A stretch of DNA of 7,919 bases, taken from Bacteroidota bacterium (GTDB lineage: Bacteria > Bacteroidota > Bacteroidia > Flavobacteriales > Weeksellaceae). The translations under genes were made by a program, and so were the position numbers. The stretch is from the NCBI GenBank assembly GCA_018266965.1, contig JAFDZJ010000439.1, forward strand, positions 1 through 7,919. Direction: 5' to 3'. Every line of letters begins with the position of its first letter. The stretch's first letter is position 1. Positions 1 through 7,679 of this stretch are shown piece by piece. The notes under the pieces were generated by a model, which ran no database searches, was not told where the DNA came from, and saw only the letters and a program-made list of their open reading frames with translations.

Positions 1-118
1 GGCTGACCTGATCCTCTAGAAAATCTCCGTAATTTCAAACTCACAACTCTAAGAGCATAGCCAACCGGGCGGACGTACAAACCCTCCCTCCAACAGCGTA
101 AATGCTCGAACGTTGTGC
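1..118 (+). other. Right half of an integron attC-like recombination site (attC1)
   Basis: This is the 3' part of a structured element whose left arm lies before the window. It aligns over its whole length with 1712-1831 at roughly three quarters identity, with about two single-base indels; conserved blocks include TGACCTGATCCT, TTCAAACTC, TAAGAGCAT, GACGTACAA and the right arm ending GAACGTT(G/A)TGCG. It ends in GTTGTGC (112-118), a GTTRRRY-like core. In integrons the cut falls between G and TT, so the next cassette would begin at 113. The GTTGTGCGT stretch at 112-120 is the exact reverse complement of ACGCACAAC at 1632-1640, just after the next gene. Seen: the repeat and the complementarity. 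Inferred: that it is a recombination site. Confidence 0.7.
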
Positions 119-155
119 GTCATGCCGCTTCGACACTCTACTCATATTTAATTAA

Positions 156-177
156 TATACTTTGGCGACATATCGCC
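156..177 (+). promoter_or_regulatory. Possible promoter element and small inverted repeat upstream of the TPR gene
   Basis: TATACTTTG at 156-164 resembles the Bacteroidota -7 box TAnnTTTG, but with one extra base in the spacer, and no clear -33 TTTG lies at the right distance. It runs straight into an inverted repeat, GGCGA (164-168) and TCGCC (173-177) around CATA, which could be an operator or a small 5' hairpin. A second weak -7-like stretch, TATATTTA, lies at 193-200. No Shine-Dalgarno sequence precedes the ATG at 217, which is usual in this phylum. Confidence 0.25.
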
Positions 178-216
178 TAAATTACACAATTCTATATTTA
201 GCTACTTTAACTGAAA

Positions 217-1623
217 ATGAAAAAAACGATACTCCTCTTTTATTTTATTGCAACTGTGCAAGTAGTTTCTGCACAAAAATCAAACGTAGACTCCATACTT
301 CAAAAAGTCGCTGTAGAAAAAGATGAAAACAAAAGATTTGACTTATTCATAAGCATGGTGGGAACGGAAATTAACAATGACCCGAAATGGTGCATTGAGA
401 CCGGGTTAAAGGTATTAAACCAGGCACAAAGAGACAATGATAACATTGGACAGGCAATGGCCTATTCCTTTTTGGGGCAGGGTTACCGGCTGCTGGGAAA
501 CCCTATTAAAGCCCTGGATTATCATCATAAAGCAACTGCCATCGCAGAAAAAACCAATAATCAATCTTTATTGGCTTCCGCAGAAAATCAAACAGGTCAT
601 ATTTACAGAGACAGGGAGGAATACGATAAGGCTGCTAAAATTTACCTGTCATCCACAGCACATGCTGATAAAGGACACAATGAAAAAATGAAAGCCTGGG
701 CTCCTTCAAACTTAGGTGCCGTATATCTTGCTACCAATAACCTGGATTCATCGCTGATGTATTCACAAAGGGCTTATGAAATTTTCACCCGACTAAAAAT
801 AGTTTCCAATAATCCTTATGTATTTATAAACCTGGGTGGTGTACATAGCAAAATGGGCAATACCCCAGTAGCTATGGGCTATTTTAATATGGCTCTCAAT
901 CGAAGTGCCGGCCCCTCTAATATCAGGTACCGCAATTTAATATGCACAGCTTTGGCAGAACATTTCCAGCGAAATAATCAACCCGACTCCTGCGCCTTCT
1001 ATGCAAGAAAAGCGATTGAAACGGTAAGCAATACCGCCTTCTTTTACCTGAGCAGTAAACCGGCTAAACTACTTTCTGACATCTATGAAAAAATAAATTG
1101 CGACAGCACGTTAAAATATGCAAAACTTATAAAAACAGCCAACGATTCATTAAGCAGTAACAAAACAAATCAGCAAATTTTATTAATGACCTTTGAAGAG
1201 GATTTACGGCAACAGGAACTGGTTACAGAAAAAATAAAACAACAACAACAACGAAAACAAAACATCCAATACGCTTTGTTAGCCCTTGGTATCATCACTT
1301 TCGTCATTGCATTCTTACTGCTTAGCCGGAAATTAATCACCAATACAAAACTTATTCAATTTCTCGGCGTAGTCGCGTTGTTACTGGTATTTGAGTTTTT
1401 AAATTTATTACTTCATCCCTTTTTAGAACGCACCACCCATCATTCTCCGGCACTCATGTTAATGGCATTGGTTTGTATTGCAGCATTACTTGTGCCCCTG
1501 CATCATAAATTGGAACATTGGGCTACGACAAAACTGGTAGAAAAGAATAAACAAATAAGATTGGCAGAAGCTAAAAAAACCATTCAGGAGTTAGAAACAA
1601 AACCCCATGACAACTCAGAATAG
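217..1623 (+). CDS. Signal-peptide TPR protein with three C-terminal membrane helices
   Basis: This 468-residue protein probably senses or scaffolds at the inner membrane; its specific function is unknown. Residues 1-20 look like a signal peptide (MKK, hydrophobic stretch, cleavage near VSAQ/K). Five or six TPR-like helix pairs follow: about 79-111, 119-152, 160-193, 201-232, 240-270 and possibly 276-310. A charged, glutamine-rich coiled-coil stalk covers about 320-349. Membrane helices fall near 352-369, 380-399 and 412-428, and a charged helix of about 40 residues ends the protein. The basic RKLITNTK loop and HHKLEHW segment suggest a periplasmic TPR domain and a cytoplasmic C-terminus. Many Bacteroidota proteins with this TPR-stalk-membrane layout continue into a histidine kinase or DNA-binding domain; here none follows, so it is either a kinase-less relative or a naturally short family. 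It is the only gene of cassette A. Confidence 0.93.
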   Translation: MKKTILLFYFIATVQVVSAQKSNVDSILQKVAVEKDENKRFDLFISMVGTEINNDPKWCIETGLKVLNQAQRDNDNIGQAMAYSFLGQGYRLLGNPIKALDYHHKATAIAEKTNNQSLLASAENQTGHIYRDREEYDKAAKIYLSSTAHADKGHNEKMKAWAPSNLGAVYLATNNLDSSLMYSQRAYEIFTRLKIVSNNPYVFINLGGVHSKMGNTPVAMGYFNMALNRSAGPSNIRYRNLICTALAEHFQRNNQPDSCAFYARKAIETVSNTAFFYLSSKPAKLLSDIYEKINCDSTLKYAKLIKTANDSLSSNKTNQQILLMTFEEDLRQQELVTEKIKQQQQRKQNIQYALLALGIITFVIAFLLLSRKLITNTKLIQFLGVVALLLVFEFLNLLLHPFLERTTHHSPALMLMALVCIAALLVPLHHKLEHWATTKLVEKNKQIRLAEAKKTIQELETKPHDNSE

Positions 1624-1631
1624 AAGCACGA

Positions 1632-1831
1632 ACGCACAACACGGGCATTGGCAGCAATGGGGGCTGGACAAGCAGATTTCGGCTTAAAAACAAAGCCAGG
1701 CAGCGGTCAGGGGGTGACCTGATCCTTAGGCAAAACTCGGTAACTTCAAACTCTTAAATTCTAAGAGCATTCCCCAGCTGGGCAGACGTACAAAGCCTCA
1801 CTCCCACTGCGCCAATGCTTGAACGTTATGC
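1632..1831 (+). other. Integron attC-like recombination site (attC2)
   Basis: A 200-bp imperfect palindrome starting 8 bp after the TPR gene's stop. Left core: ACGCACAAC (1632-1640). Right core: GTTATGC (1825-1831). Inside them the arms pair: GCATTGGC (1645-1652) with GCCAATGC (1811-1818), then GCAATGGG (1654-1661) with CCCACTGC (1803-1810), one mismatch. A1653 has no partner, like the extrahelical bases that guide strand choice in attC sites. The centre holds further hairpins, such as GGTCA/TGACC (about 1705-1719) and CTCTTA/TAAGAG (about 1751-1767). The two outer cores do not match each other perfectly, yet the left one matches the core at 112-120 exactly: the signature of an integrated cassette. 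The length is greater than the common 57-141 bp attC range. A shadow frame on the minus strand here is not a gene. Confidence 0.7.
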
Positions 1832-1996
1832 GACACCCTATTTGAACGGTCGTACCAAATTCAACAAACAAAAGAAAGATGAACGAAACTGCCAACGCTT
1901 CAAAAAAACAAAAGAGGTGCAACCCAACGCACCAAGCCAACGCATTGCACCACATTTGTTTTTTACCAACCGCACAATGAGAATACGAATTTGACT
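1832..1996 (+). promoter_or_regulatory. Leader region of the helicase operon
   Basis: This non-coding leader separates the recombination core from the helicase start. It contains an inverted repeat, GGTGCAA (1916-1922) and TTGCACC (1945-1951), whose 22-nt loop holds ACGCACC/CCAACGC-type repeats. The 15-mer CACCAAGCCAACGCA (1930-1944) and the 12-mer CCAACCGCACAA (1966-1977) both recur after the operon, at 7557-7571 and 7525-7536. A five-codon frame, MRIRI, runs from ATG 1977 to TGA 1992-1994, two bases before the helicase ATG, and could couple translation. I see no convincing TAnnTTTG promoter box. Confidence 0.35.
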
Positions 1997-4900
1997 ATGA
2001 ACCAAACTCAATTTCAGGCAGGATATTTACTCGATGGAATCAATGAAACACTGAAGAACCTTGATAACAAGTCAAAAGAAATCAAAGGACTTCTAAAACA
2101 TTTGTCTTGCTTCAACCTTGAAACGAATTGCAACATTTCTTCAAATTCATCTGATAGTTTTGCTTCTGTAATTCATAACTTAATCGTTCGTGGTATTCCT
2201 ACCCGACCAAGTATGTTTATCGAAAACAAATTTTTAGAAGCATTTCAAAAATTTCAAATTGACAATTCTGATTTCACGAAACAGTTAGGAAATATTAAAT
2301 ATGAATCAAAACTAAATGAAGAAGAGAAAAATAATATTTTTTCAGCACTTCATATCGTTGACCCAAGACTGGTAATCAAAAGCGATAATTATGCAGGACA
2401 ATTGGGCAGTGATTTTGAAAGAGATTTCTTAACCAAGTATTTGATTGAAAATGAAATTGGTTTTCTATCTCAAATTTTAGAGCCACAACGGAAATTATCT
2501 ACAATTGTCAAACCCGAGGTGGCACCAAGTGTAAATTCTCAGCAAGTAGATTTTTCTATTGAATTCCCATACCAACAATATGAGGACACAACCATTTTTG
2601 GAGAGAAAAAAAGAAGGTATTACAATCGTGGGCTTATTATAGAAATAGATGGCGAAAAATGGCATAGTTCGGAAGCACAAAAGCTACTTGACAAATGGAG
2701 AGATAATTGCGTAAATGGAAATAAATGGGAAGTAAAGAGGATTAAAAAAAATGAAGATGTTAGGAATTTTAAAACTCTTGTAGAATCTTCTGCTTCATTG
2801 AGTATTTTACAAAGCAATTTTGAGAAAACTTTATCCGATAACTGGCTGGATATTCTTCAACTAACCTTATCGCCTTTTGCGATTGCGAGAGTTCAAAAAA
2901 CTATTATTGAATTTATACTTTCAAACAATCTTGACTTGAAAGCTAAAGAATGGAATATTTTAGCCATAGAAAGAGATGTTCCTTGTGTAGCAATAGCAAT
3001 TGAAGATTTAAAACAGCATTTCCAACATCTTTTTAATCTTGCAGGAAAAAAACAAGTTTTTCCAAAGGTTAATTTGCAGGTTTTGAGTACAGAAGAATTT
3101 GCAAACTCAAAACTTCACGACACAAAACCCGAACTTATAAGTAAATTTCAAAGTGAACAAGAATTTGATTTAATCATTGATATTTCAGTTCTTCAAAGAC
3201 AAGGAATTGTAAAAAATGAAAATTCATTTGAAGGGAAAAAGAAAGCCTTTATTCGTTCTTCTCATTATGTAAATTCTGAAAGAAAAATTTATACTTCTGG
3301 TTTGATTGATTACCAACCAATCACTAAAAAATTAGAAAATGAAGCTTACGAAGATATTCCACAAGCAAAAGAAAGTCTAACTTATTTTCTGCAAAATATC
3401 TTTAGAAAAGAAAGTTTTAGAGAAGGACAATTACCTATTTTAAATCGGGCATTGCAAGGAAAAAGTGTTATCGGATTATTACCAACAGGTGGAGGAAAGT
3501 CGCTAACTTATCAAATCGCTTCCTTGCTACAAGCAGGAGTTACAATGGTTATCGACCCGATTAAATCACTAATGCAAGACCAATATGATAATCTTGTAAA
3601 AAACGGAATTGATAGTTGTAATTTTATCAACTCAAAACTAACTCGTCAAGAAAAAACAATTGCAACCAACCAAGTTACAGAGAGTAAAGTTCTATTCACA
3701 TTTGTTTCGCCAGAACGTCTGCAAATAGAAGACTTTAGACTTTCCTTAAAGGAAATGCAGAATAACAACGTATATTTCAGCTATTGTGTGATTGACGAAG
3801 TGCATTGTGTTTCGGAATGGGGACACGATTTCAGAACTTCCTATTTGAGTTTAGGAAGAAACGCTATTGAACATTGCAAAACCAAAAACAAACAATCTAT
3901 TCCGATTTTCGGACTTACCGCAACCGCTTCATTCGATGTTCTTTCTGACGTAGAAAGAGAATTGTCTGGAAATGGATTAGCCAATATTGATACAGATGCA
4001 ATAGTAAGATTTGAAAACACGAACAGAACAGAATTACAATATCAAATCGTCAATACAACAGTCAACTTTGAAAGAGATGATAATTTCAAATTTATATTTC
4101 CTGACCAAACTGAATTAAACTTACCTGTTCAGCCAATAAAAGGAGATATAAAACAACAAACCGCTATACAAAAGCAATCCGAATTAACAAAGGTAGTTGA
4201 GTTAATTCCCGACAGGCTTTTAATGTTGAATGAACAAACGAACACTATTTTAGAATGGACACAAGAAAAGTTTTCGATTGACGGAAATTTGCCAAATATC
4301 AAGATTGAATCTTTTGACACAACTTCATTCTACAATTTAAGTGAGTATTACAACAAATCCATTTACAAAAACGGTGGTATTGTGTTTTGTCCACACAGAA
4401 CGCATTTATTTGGAGTAACCGACAAATTCAAATTTGACAAATACGATGATGATATTCATAATGAAGAGGGTAACATCATACACCGTAGAGGAGATTTTGT
4501 ATTAGACGAAAATGGTAGTAAAGTAAAATTACCACTGCCAAAACGTAAAGCGATAGCAGACGTTTTAACCAAAACAGGCAAATATGACGTTGGAGTTTTT
4601 ATGGGAAGCTCTGACGAAGATGAAAAAGTTGGAAAAGAAATAGAAACAGAATCGTTTGACAATCAAAGAAAGTTTATTGACAACGAGCAAAATATAATGG
4701 TTGCAACCAAAGCATTTGGAATGGGAATTGACAAGCCAAATGTTCGGTTTACGGTTCACGTAAATATTCCTGCATCAATTGAGAGTTTTGTTCAAGAAGC
4801 AGGAAGAGCTGGACGTGACAGAAAAATGGCACTTTCGTCAATACTTTTCAACGAGCAAAAAGTAGCCATTTTCAATCAGAAGTTTTATGAAAATTTAGAA

Positions 4901-6640
4901 TCTGAAATAAGCGAAGAAGCTTTAAAAATTTTAAAGAAATTTAAGAACCAAAAATTCTATAAAGAAGAAATTTCCGAAATTTTAAAAGCTATCGGAAACG
5001 AAGAACTAATTCAAAACGAGAAAAAAATCCTTGATAATTTAGGAGAGATTTTTACGGATAAAGACAATTTATTATTCTTTCATAACAATTCGTTCAAAGG
5101 ACAGGAAAAAGAATTAGTTGTTATCAATGAGCTTTTAGAAGAAATACTTTTGCCAAGCAAAAACAATCTATATTCTCTATCCGAAACTTTAAAAGAGGAA
5201 ATTGACAATCAGGAAGTATATCTGAAAATTGACTTGAACAGTAACCGAATTTATGTTAACGAAGTATTTCCAAAAGGTTTTGGCTTTATAAACTTAGTCG
5301 GCTTAACAACCAACACAAGATTTGCAACATTTGACCAACTTTATTCAAAACAGGTTTTAGATTTTCTGATTGCGGAAATTAAATCAACGTTTCCTCTACA
5401 CAATGACATAGAAAAGCTAAAAAAGTGGTTAAGTTTAAAAGAAATTAGCTCGTCAGAAATTGGAATAGAACAACGTTTAAATGAGATTGACTTTCATCAA
5501 GAAGTAAATCCCGAAATTATTGTTCCATTTGCTAATAAATATGCTGATAAAAACATTTTTCACGAAGAGTTTAAAGAACTTTTTAAAAAGACAATCACGG
5601 AAAATGCAAGTGATGAAATTATTTTAGAATCTATTGAAGGAACATTTGAAAACTACCTAAAAAACGTAAAGGAAAAACTAAATATCGAAATTGATACAGA
5701 CGAAAATGGTTTAGAATCTCTAAAACAGCTTTATTATAGTCCAAGGAAAAAACCTGATACGGATAAAGCTATTTTTCGTCTTTCATCAATCGGAATTATA
5801 GATGACTACACGGTTGATTATAACAAAAACTGTTATAAAATACGAACTCTAAAGAAAACAGATGATGAATACATTGAACATCTGAAAGTATTTATGAGAA
5901 AGTATTATTCTGCAAATCGTGTAGAAAGTGAAATAGAGAATGTTTATACAGCAAAGGGAAATAGCATACTTCAAAAATGCTTATCATTTCTAACTGATTT
6001 TGTATATAAGGAAATTGAAGCAAAACGCTTGCGTTCTATCGAAGATATGATTTTGGCTTGCGAAATCGGAATGCAGGAAAATGGAAATGAAGAATTAAAA
6101 GACTTTATTCACTTGTATTTCAATTCAAAATATGCCAAAGAGAATCACGAAATAGACGGAAATAATTATTCACTTACAATAGATACAGACAATGCAAAAG
6201 AATATTCTTTTGAGATTTTGTGGAAATATATAGAAGCTACGACTATCGACCCAAGTGGAGCACAAAAAGACAACACGAAACATCTTCGAGGGGCAACATT
6301 GAGGCTTTTAAGGACAGAACCGAGAAACGGAGGATTATTGTTGCTTAAAGCGTATTCTTTGTTTGTTTTAGGTATTGGAACAAATAAAAATATTGAAAAC
6401 GAAGCGAGGGAAAGTTTGACTTTAGGTTTTAAACTTTTTAGGGATAAATATCCTAATTTGACTTTTAAAGAATTGTCTGAAAATATTGAACAGTATAAAA
6501 CAGAAATAATCAAAAATGCCAATGATAGTGATGAAGTTGCTAAAATACTTGATGTAATTATACAAGAATTATATTTAGAATTACACAACGATTGGCTAAA
6601 GAACTTTAATCAAAAATATTTATTAGAATATGACCGATAA
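1997..6640 (+). CDS. RecQ-family DNA helicase with N-terminal DUF559/PD-(D/E)XK-like nuclease domain
   Basis: A predicted 3'-5' DNA helicase/translocase of 1547 residues, far longer than ordinary RecQ (about 600). I chose ATG 1997; an in-frame TTG at 1991 adds two residues. N-terminal part: a Vsr/DUF559-like nuclease core with D185 (QVDF), E216-I-D218-G, H223, D232, R235-D236 and R248. Helicase: motif 0 FREGQ (474-478), Walker A PTGGGKS (496-502, K501), Ia (518-529), Ib SPERLQ, DEVH (600-603) followed by the RecQ aromatic loop HCVSEWGHDF, III GLTATAS (639-645), IV GIVFC (from 794), V AFGMGIDKPNVRF (906-918) and VI QEAGRAGRD (933-941). Spacing is expanded between III and IV (about 150 residues) and between IV and V (about 100). 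No RecQ cysteine zinc cluster or HRDC is recognisable; residues about 942-1547 are unassigned. Its last 11 bp overlap the next gene. DNA repair is possible, but the architecture and mobile setting suggest defence against foreign DNA. Confidence 0.93.
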   Translation: MNQTQFQAGYLLDGINETLKNLDNKSKEIKGLLKHLSCFNLETNCNISSNSSDSFASVIHNLIVRGIPTRPSMFIENKFLEAFQKFQIDNSDFTKQLGNIKYESKLNEEEKNNIFSALHIVDPRLVIKSDNYAGQLGSDFERDFLTKYLIENEIGFLSQILEPQRKLSTIVKPEVAPSVNSQQVDFSIEFPYQQYEDTTIFGEKKRRYYNRGLIIEIDGEKWHSSEAQKLLDKWRDNCVNGNKWEVKRIKKNEDVRNFKTLVESSASLSILQSNFEKTLSDNWLDILQLTLSPFAIARVQKTIIEFILSNNLDLKAKEWNILAIERDVPCVAIAIEDLKQHFQHLFNLAGKKQVFPKVNLQVLSTEEFANSKLHDTKPELISKFQSEQEFDLIIDISVLQRQGIVKNENSFEGKKKAFIRSSHYVNSERKIYTSGLIDYQPITKKLENEAYEDIPQAKESLTYFLQNIFRKESFREGQLPILNRALQGKSVIGLLPTGGGKSLTYQIASLLQAGVTMVIDPIKSLMQDQYDNLVKNGIDSCNFINSKLTRQEKTIATNQVTESKVLFTFVSPERLQIEDFRLSLKEMQNNNVYFSYCVIDEVHCVSEWGHDFRTSYLSLGRNAIEHCKTKNKQSIPIFGLTATASFDVLSDVERELSGNGLANIDTDAIVRFENTNRTELQYQIVNTTVNFERDDNFKFIFPDQTELNLPVQPIKGDIKQQTAIQKQSELTKVVELIPDRLLMLNEQTNTILEWTQEKFSIDGNLPNIKIESFDTTSFYNLSEYYNKSIYKNGGIVFCPHRTHLFGVTDKFKFDKYDDDIHNEEGNIIHRRGDFVLDENGSKVKLPLPKRKAIADVLTKTGKYDVGVFMGSSDEDEKVGKEIETESFDNQRKFIDNEQNIMVATKAFGMGIDKPNVRFTVHVNIPASIESFVQEAGRAGRDRKMALSSILFNEQKVAIFNQKFYENLESEISEEALKILKKFKNQKFYKEEISEILKAIGNEELIQNEKKILDNLGEIFTDKDNLLFFHNNSFKGQEKELVVINELLEEILLPSKNNLYSLSETLKEEIDNQEVYLKIDLNSNRIYVNEVFPKGFGFINLVGLTTNTRFATFDQLYSKQVLDFLIAEIKSTFPLHNDIEKLKKWLSLKEISSSEIGIEQRLNEIDFHQEVNPEIIVPFANKYADKNIFHEEFKELFKKTITENASDEIILESIEGTFENYLKNVKEKLNIEIDTDENGLESLKQLYYSPRKKPDTDKAIFRLSSIGIIDDYTVDYNKNCYKIRTLKKTDDEYIEHLKVFMRKYYSANRVESEIENVYTAKGNSILQKCLSFLTDFVYKEIEAKRLRSIEDMILACEIGMQENGNEELKDFIHLYFNSKYAKENHEIDGNNYSLTIDTDNAKEYSFEILWKYIEATTIDPSGAQKDNTKHLRGATLRLLRTEPRNGGLLLLKAYSLFVLGIGTNKNIENEARESLTLGFKLFRDKYPNLTFKELSENIEQYKTEIIKNANDSDEVAKILDVIIQELYLELHNDWLKNFNQKYLLEYDR

Positions 6641-7487
6641 TAATACACATTCAGTACTTTTTGAACTTCAAAAGAATCTTGAAGAGTTATCATCTGCAAA
6701 AGAGCAAGTGGATTTTTTCAGAGGAAAATCTCTTGAAATAACTGATGGAATTTCCGAAGTCCAACGTAAATATGTAGAACATCTTCAGAGTGTAAAATCC
6801 GATTATGAAAGTCGTGTAAATGACTTAAAAAATGAACTAACGACATTTCTTTCCAAGACTCAAGAAGAAAATACAAAGTCAGTTCAAAAAGTTGTTACTA
6901 AATCAGAAGAAACTATTGAAAAAGGAATAGAAAAGTTTGAAGCTGTTTCTGATAAAGTTGGTACTTCAAACGATGAAAAGATTAAAGCAATCAACAGCCT
7001 TTTAGAGCATTATAAAAGCGTTGTAGAAGCAAGCAATTCTCTGATTGAAACACTAACAGCAATTGATTTTCCAACAAAACTCGATGCTCTTTCTTCAAAA
7101 TCTCAACTAATCATTGAGTCTATTACGAGTGCAAAACAGGCTTTAGAAATAAAATTAAACGAATCTCAAAACGCTGTGATTGACAAAACCAGTACAGCTA
7201 AAGAGCAAATAATTCAAAATAATGACAACAAAATAAATTCACTATCCGAGAAATTAACGGAATCAAATAGTAACTTAAAGACAACTATATCAGACAGTTT
7301 TGAAGAGCAGGCAAAACAATCTAAAACAGCTTTTGACAATTTAAATGCATTATTTGAAAAACAGTTAAATCAAACAAATGAACGTTTAGAAAAGCAAGGC
7401 AAGGAAATCACAACTTTGAAAACCTTACTATTTGTAGCAATTGGAATAATCATTATTGGAATAGTTCTGAACTTTGTAATTAAATAG
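6630..7487 (+). CDS. Coiled-coil protein with a C-terminal membrane anchor, partner of the helicase
   Basis: I do not recognise a named family. The 285-residue protein has no signal peptide; residues about 8-260 are almost entirely charged, low in proline and aromatic residues and heptad-like, as in extended coiled coils. Residues 266-284 form one hydrophobic helix (LLFVAIGIIIIGIVLNFVI) ending one residue from the C-terminus, so it looks tail-anchored with the coiled coil in the cytoplasm. Its ATG lies inside the helicase gene and overlaps it by 11 bp (ATGACCGATAA), so the two are probably translated together and act together. Reasonable roles are tethering the helicase to the membrane, sensing at the membrane, or membrane damage as the effector step of an abortive response. 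Coiled coils give misleading matches to MCP, apolipoprotein-like and RmuC-type proteins, so such hits should not be taken as function. Confidence 0.9.
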   Translation: MTDNNTHSVLFELQKNLEELSSAKEQVDFFRGKSLEITDGISEVQRKYVEHLQSVKSDYESRVNDLKNELTTFLSKTQEENTKSVQKVVTKSEETIEKGIEKFEAVSDKVGTSNDEKIKAINSLLEHYKSVVEASNSLIETLTAIDFPTKLDALSSKSQLIIESITSAKQALEIKLNESQNAVIDKTSTAKEQIIQNNDNKINSLSEKLTESNSNLKTTISDSFEEQAKQSKTAFDNLNALFEKQLNQTNERLEKQGKEITTLKTLLFVAIGIIIIGIVLNFVIK

Positions 7488-7496
7488 CCAATGCTT

Positions 7497-7562
7497 TTGG
7501 TGGCACATTTGCAATTCGCACAAGCCAACCGCACAAACCAAAAATTGCAAAAGAGCCACCAA
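7497..7562 (+). terminator. Long hairpin after the helicase operon, probable terminator
   Basis: Two 20-base arms, 7497-7516 and 7543-7562, pair at 17 of 20 positions: TTGGTGGC with GCCACCAA and TTTGCAATT with AATTGCAAA, separated by a 3-base mismatch; the loop is 26 nt. It starts 9 bp after the stop codon. There is no U-run after it, so it is not a textbook intrinsic terminator; it may act as a 3' RNA-stabilising structure. The loop and right flank carry the CCAACCGCACAA and CACCAAGCCAACGCA motifs also found in the operon leader. Confidence 0.5.
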
Positions 7563-7679
7563 GCCAACGCACCACAAAGCGAGTAAACCAAAAACAATGA
7601 AAAGAAGGGCGATCGCATAACAAGGGTTTGGCGAAATGGCGGGTTAAGTGCAAAATTCAACGTTAGTAATTCTATTACC

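Larger units (their letters stand above)
113..1825 (+). mobile_element. Predicted integron-like gene cassette A (TPR protein plus its attC)
   Basis: The boundaries are the G|TT positions of the cores at 112-118 and 1825-1831. The unit holds one gene on the plus strand followed by a long imperfect palindrome, which is the normal order of an integron cassette. Its first bases (113-120) and the left core of its own palindrome (1632-1640) are perfectly complementary, as expected if the cassette was once a circle with a single attC. It includes a leader of about 100 bp before the start codon, so it may carry its own promoter. No integrase is visible in the window, so the assignment rests on sequence architecture only. 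Confidence 0.6.

Noticed and set aside
1..1831. Reading the repeated 120-bp blocks (1-118 and 1712-1831) as a CRISPR, REP or IS-end repeat.
   Set aside because: There are only two divergent copies, with no spacers and no transposase, and the core complementarity fits attC sites better.
1761..1955. Minus-strand frame of 64 codons after the TPR gene.
   Set aside because: It lies over the attC2 right arm and leader; palindromic sites often leave such frames, and nothing in the peptide looks real.
1879..1980. A 33-codon plus-strand frame (MNETANASKK...) whose TGA overlaps the ATG at 1977.
   Set aside because: It runs through the repeated CCAACGC-type leader motifs, has no recognisable protein features and is probably a chance frame; kept only as part of the leader description.
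1991..1996. TTG at 1991 as the start of the helicase.
   Set aside because: An ATG follows two codons later, TTG starts are uncommon in Bacteroidota, and no ribosome binding site favours it.
6166..6588. Minus-strand frame of 140 codons inside the helicase gene.
   Set aside because: It is fully antisense to a well-supported coding region, and its serine/leucine-rich composition is typical of a shadow frame.
1997..7487. Assigning the operon to a named defence system (Hachiman, Zorya, DISARM, Wadjet, Shango, Mokosh).
   Set aside because: The partner genes and domain order of those systems are absent; only the general helicase/nuclease theme is shared.
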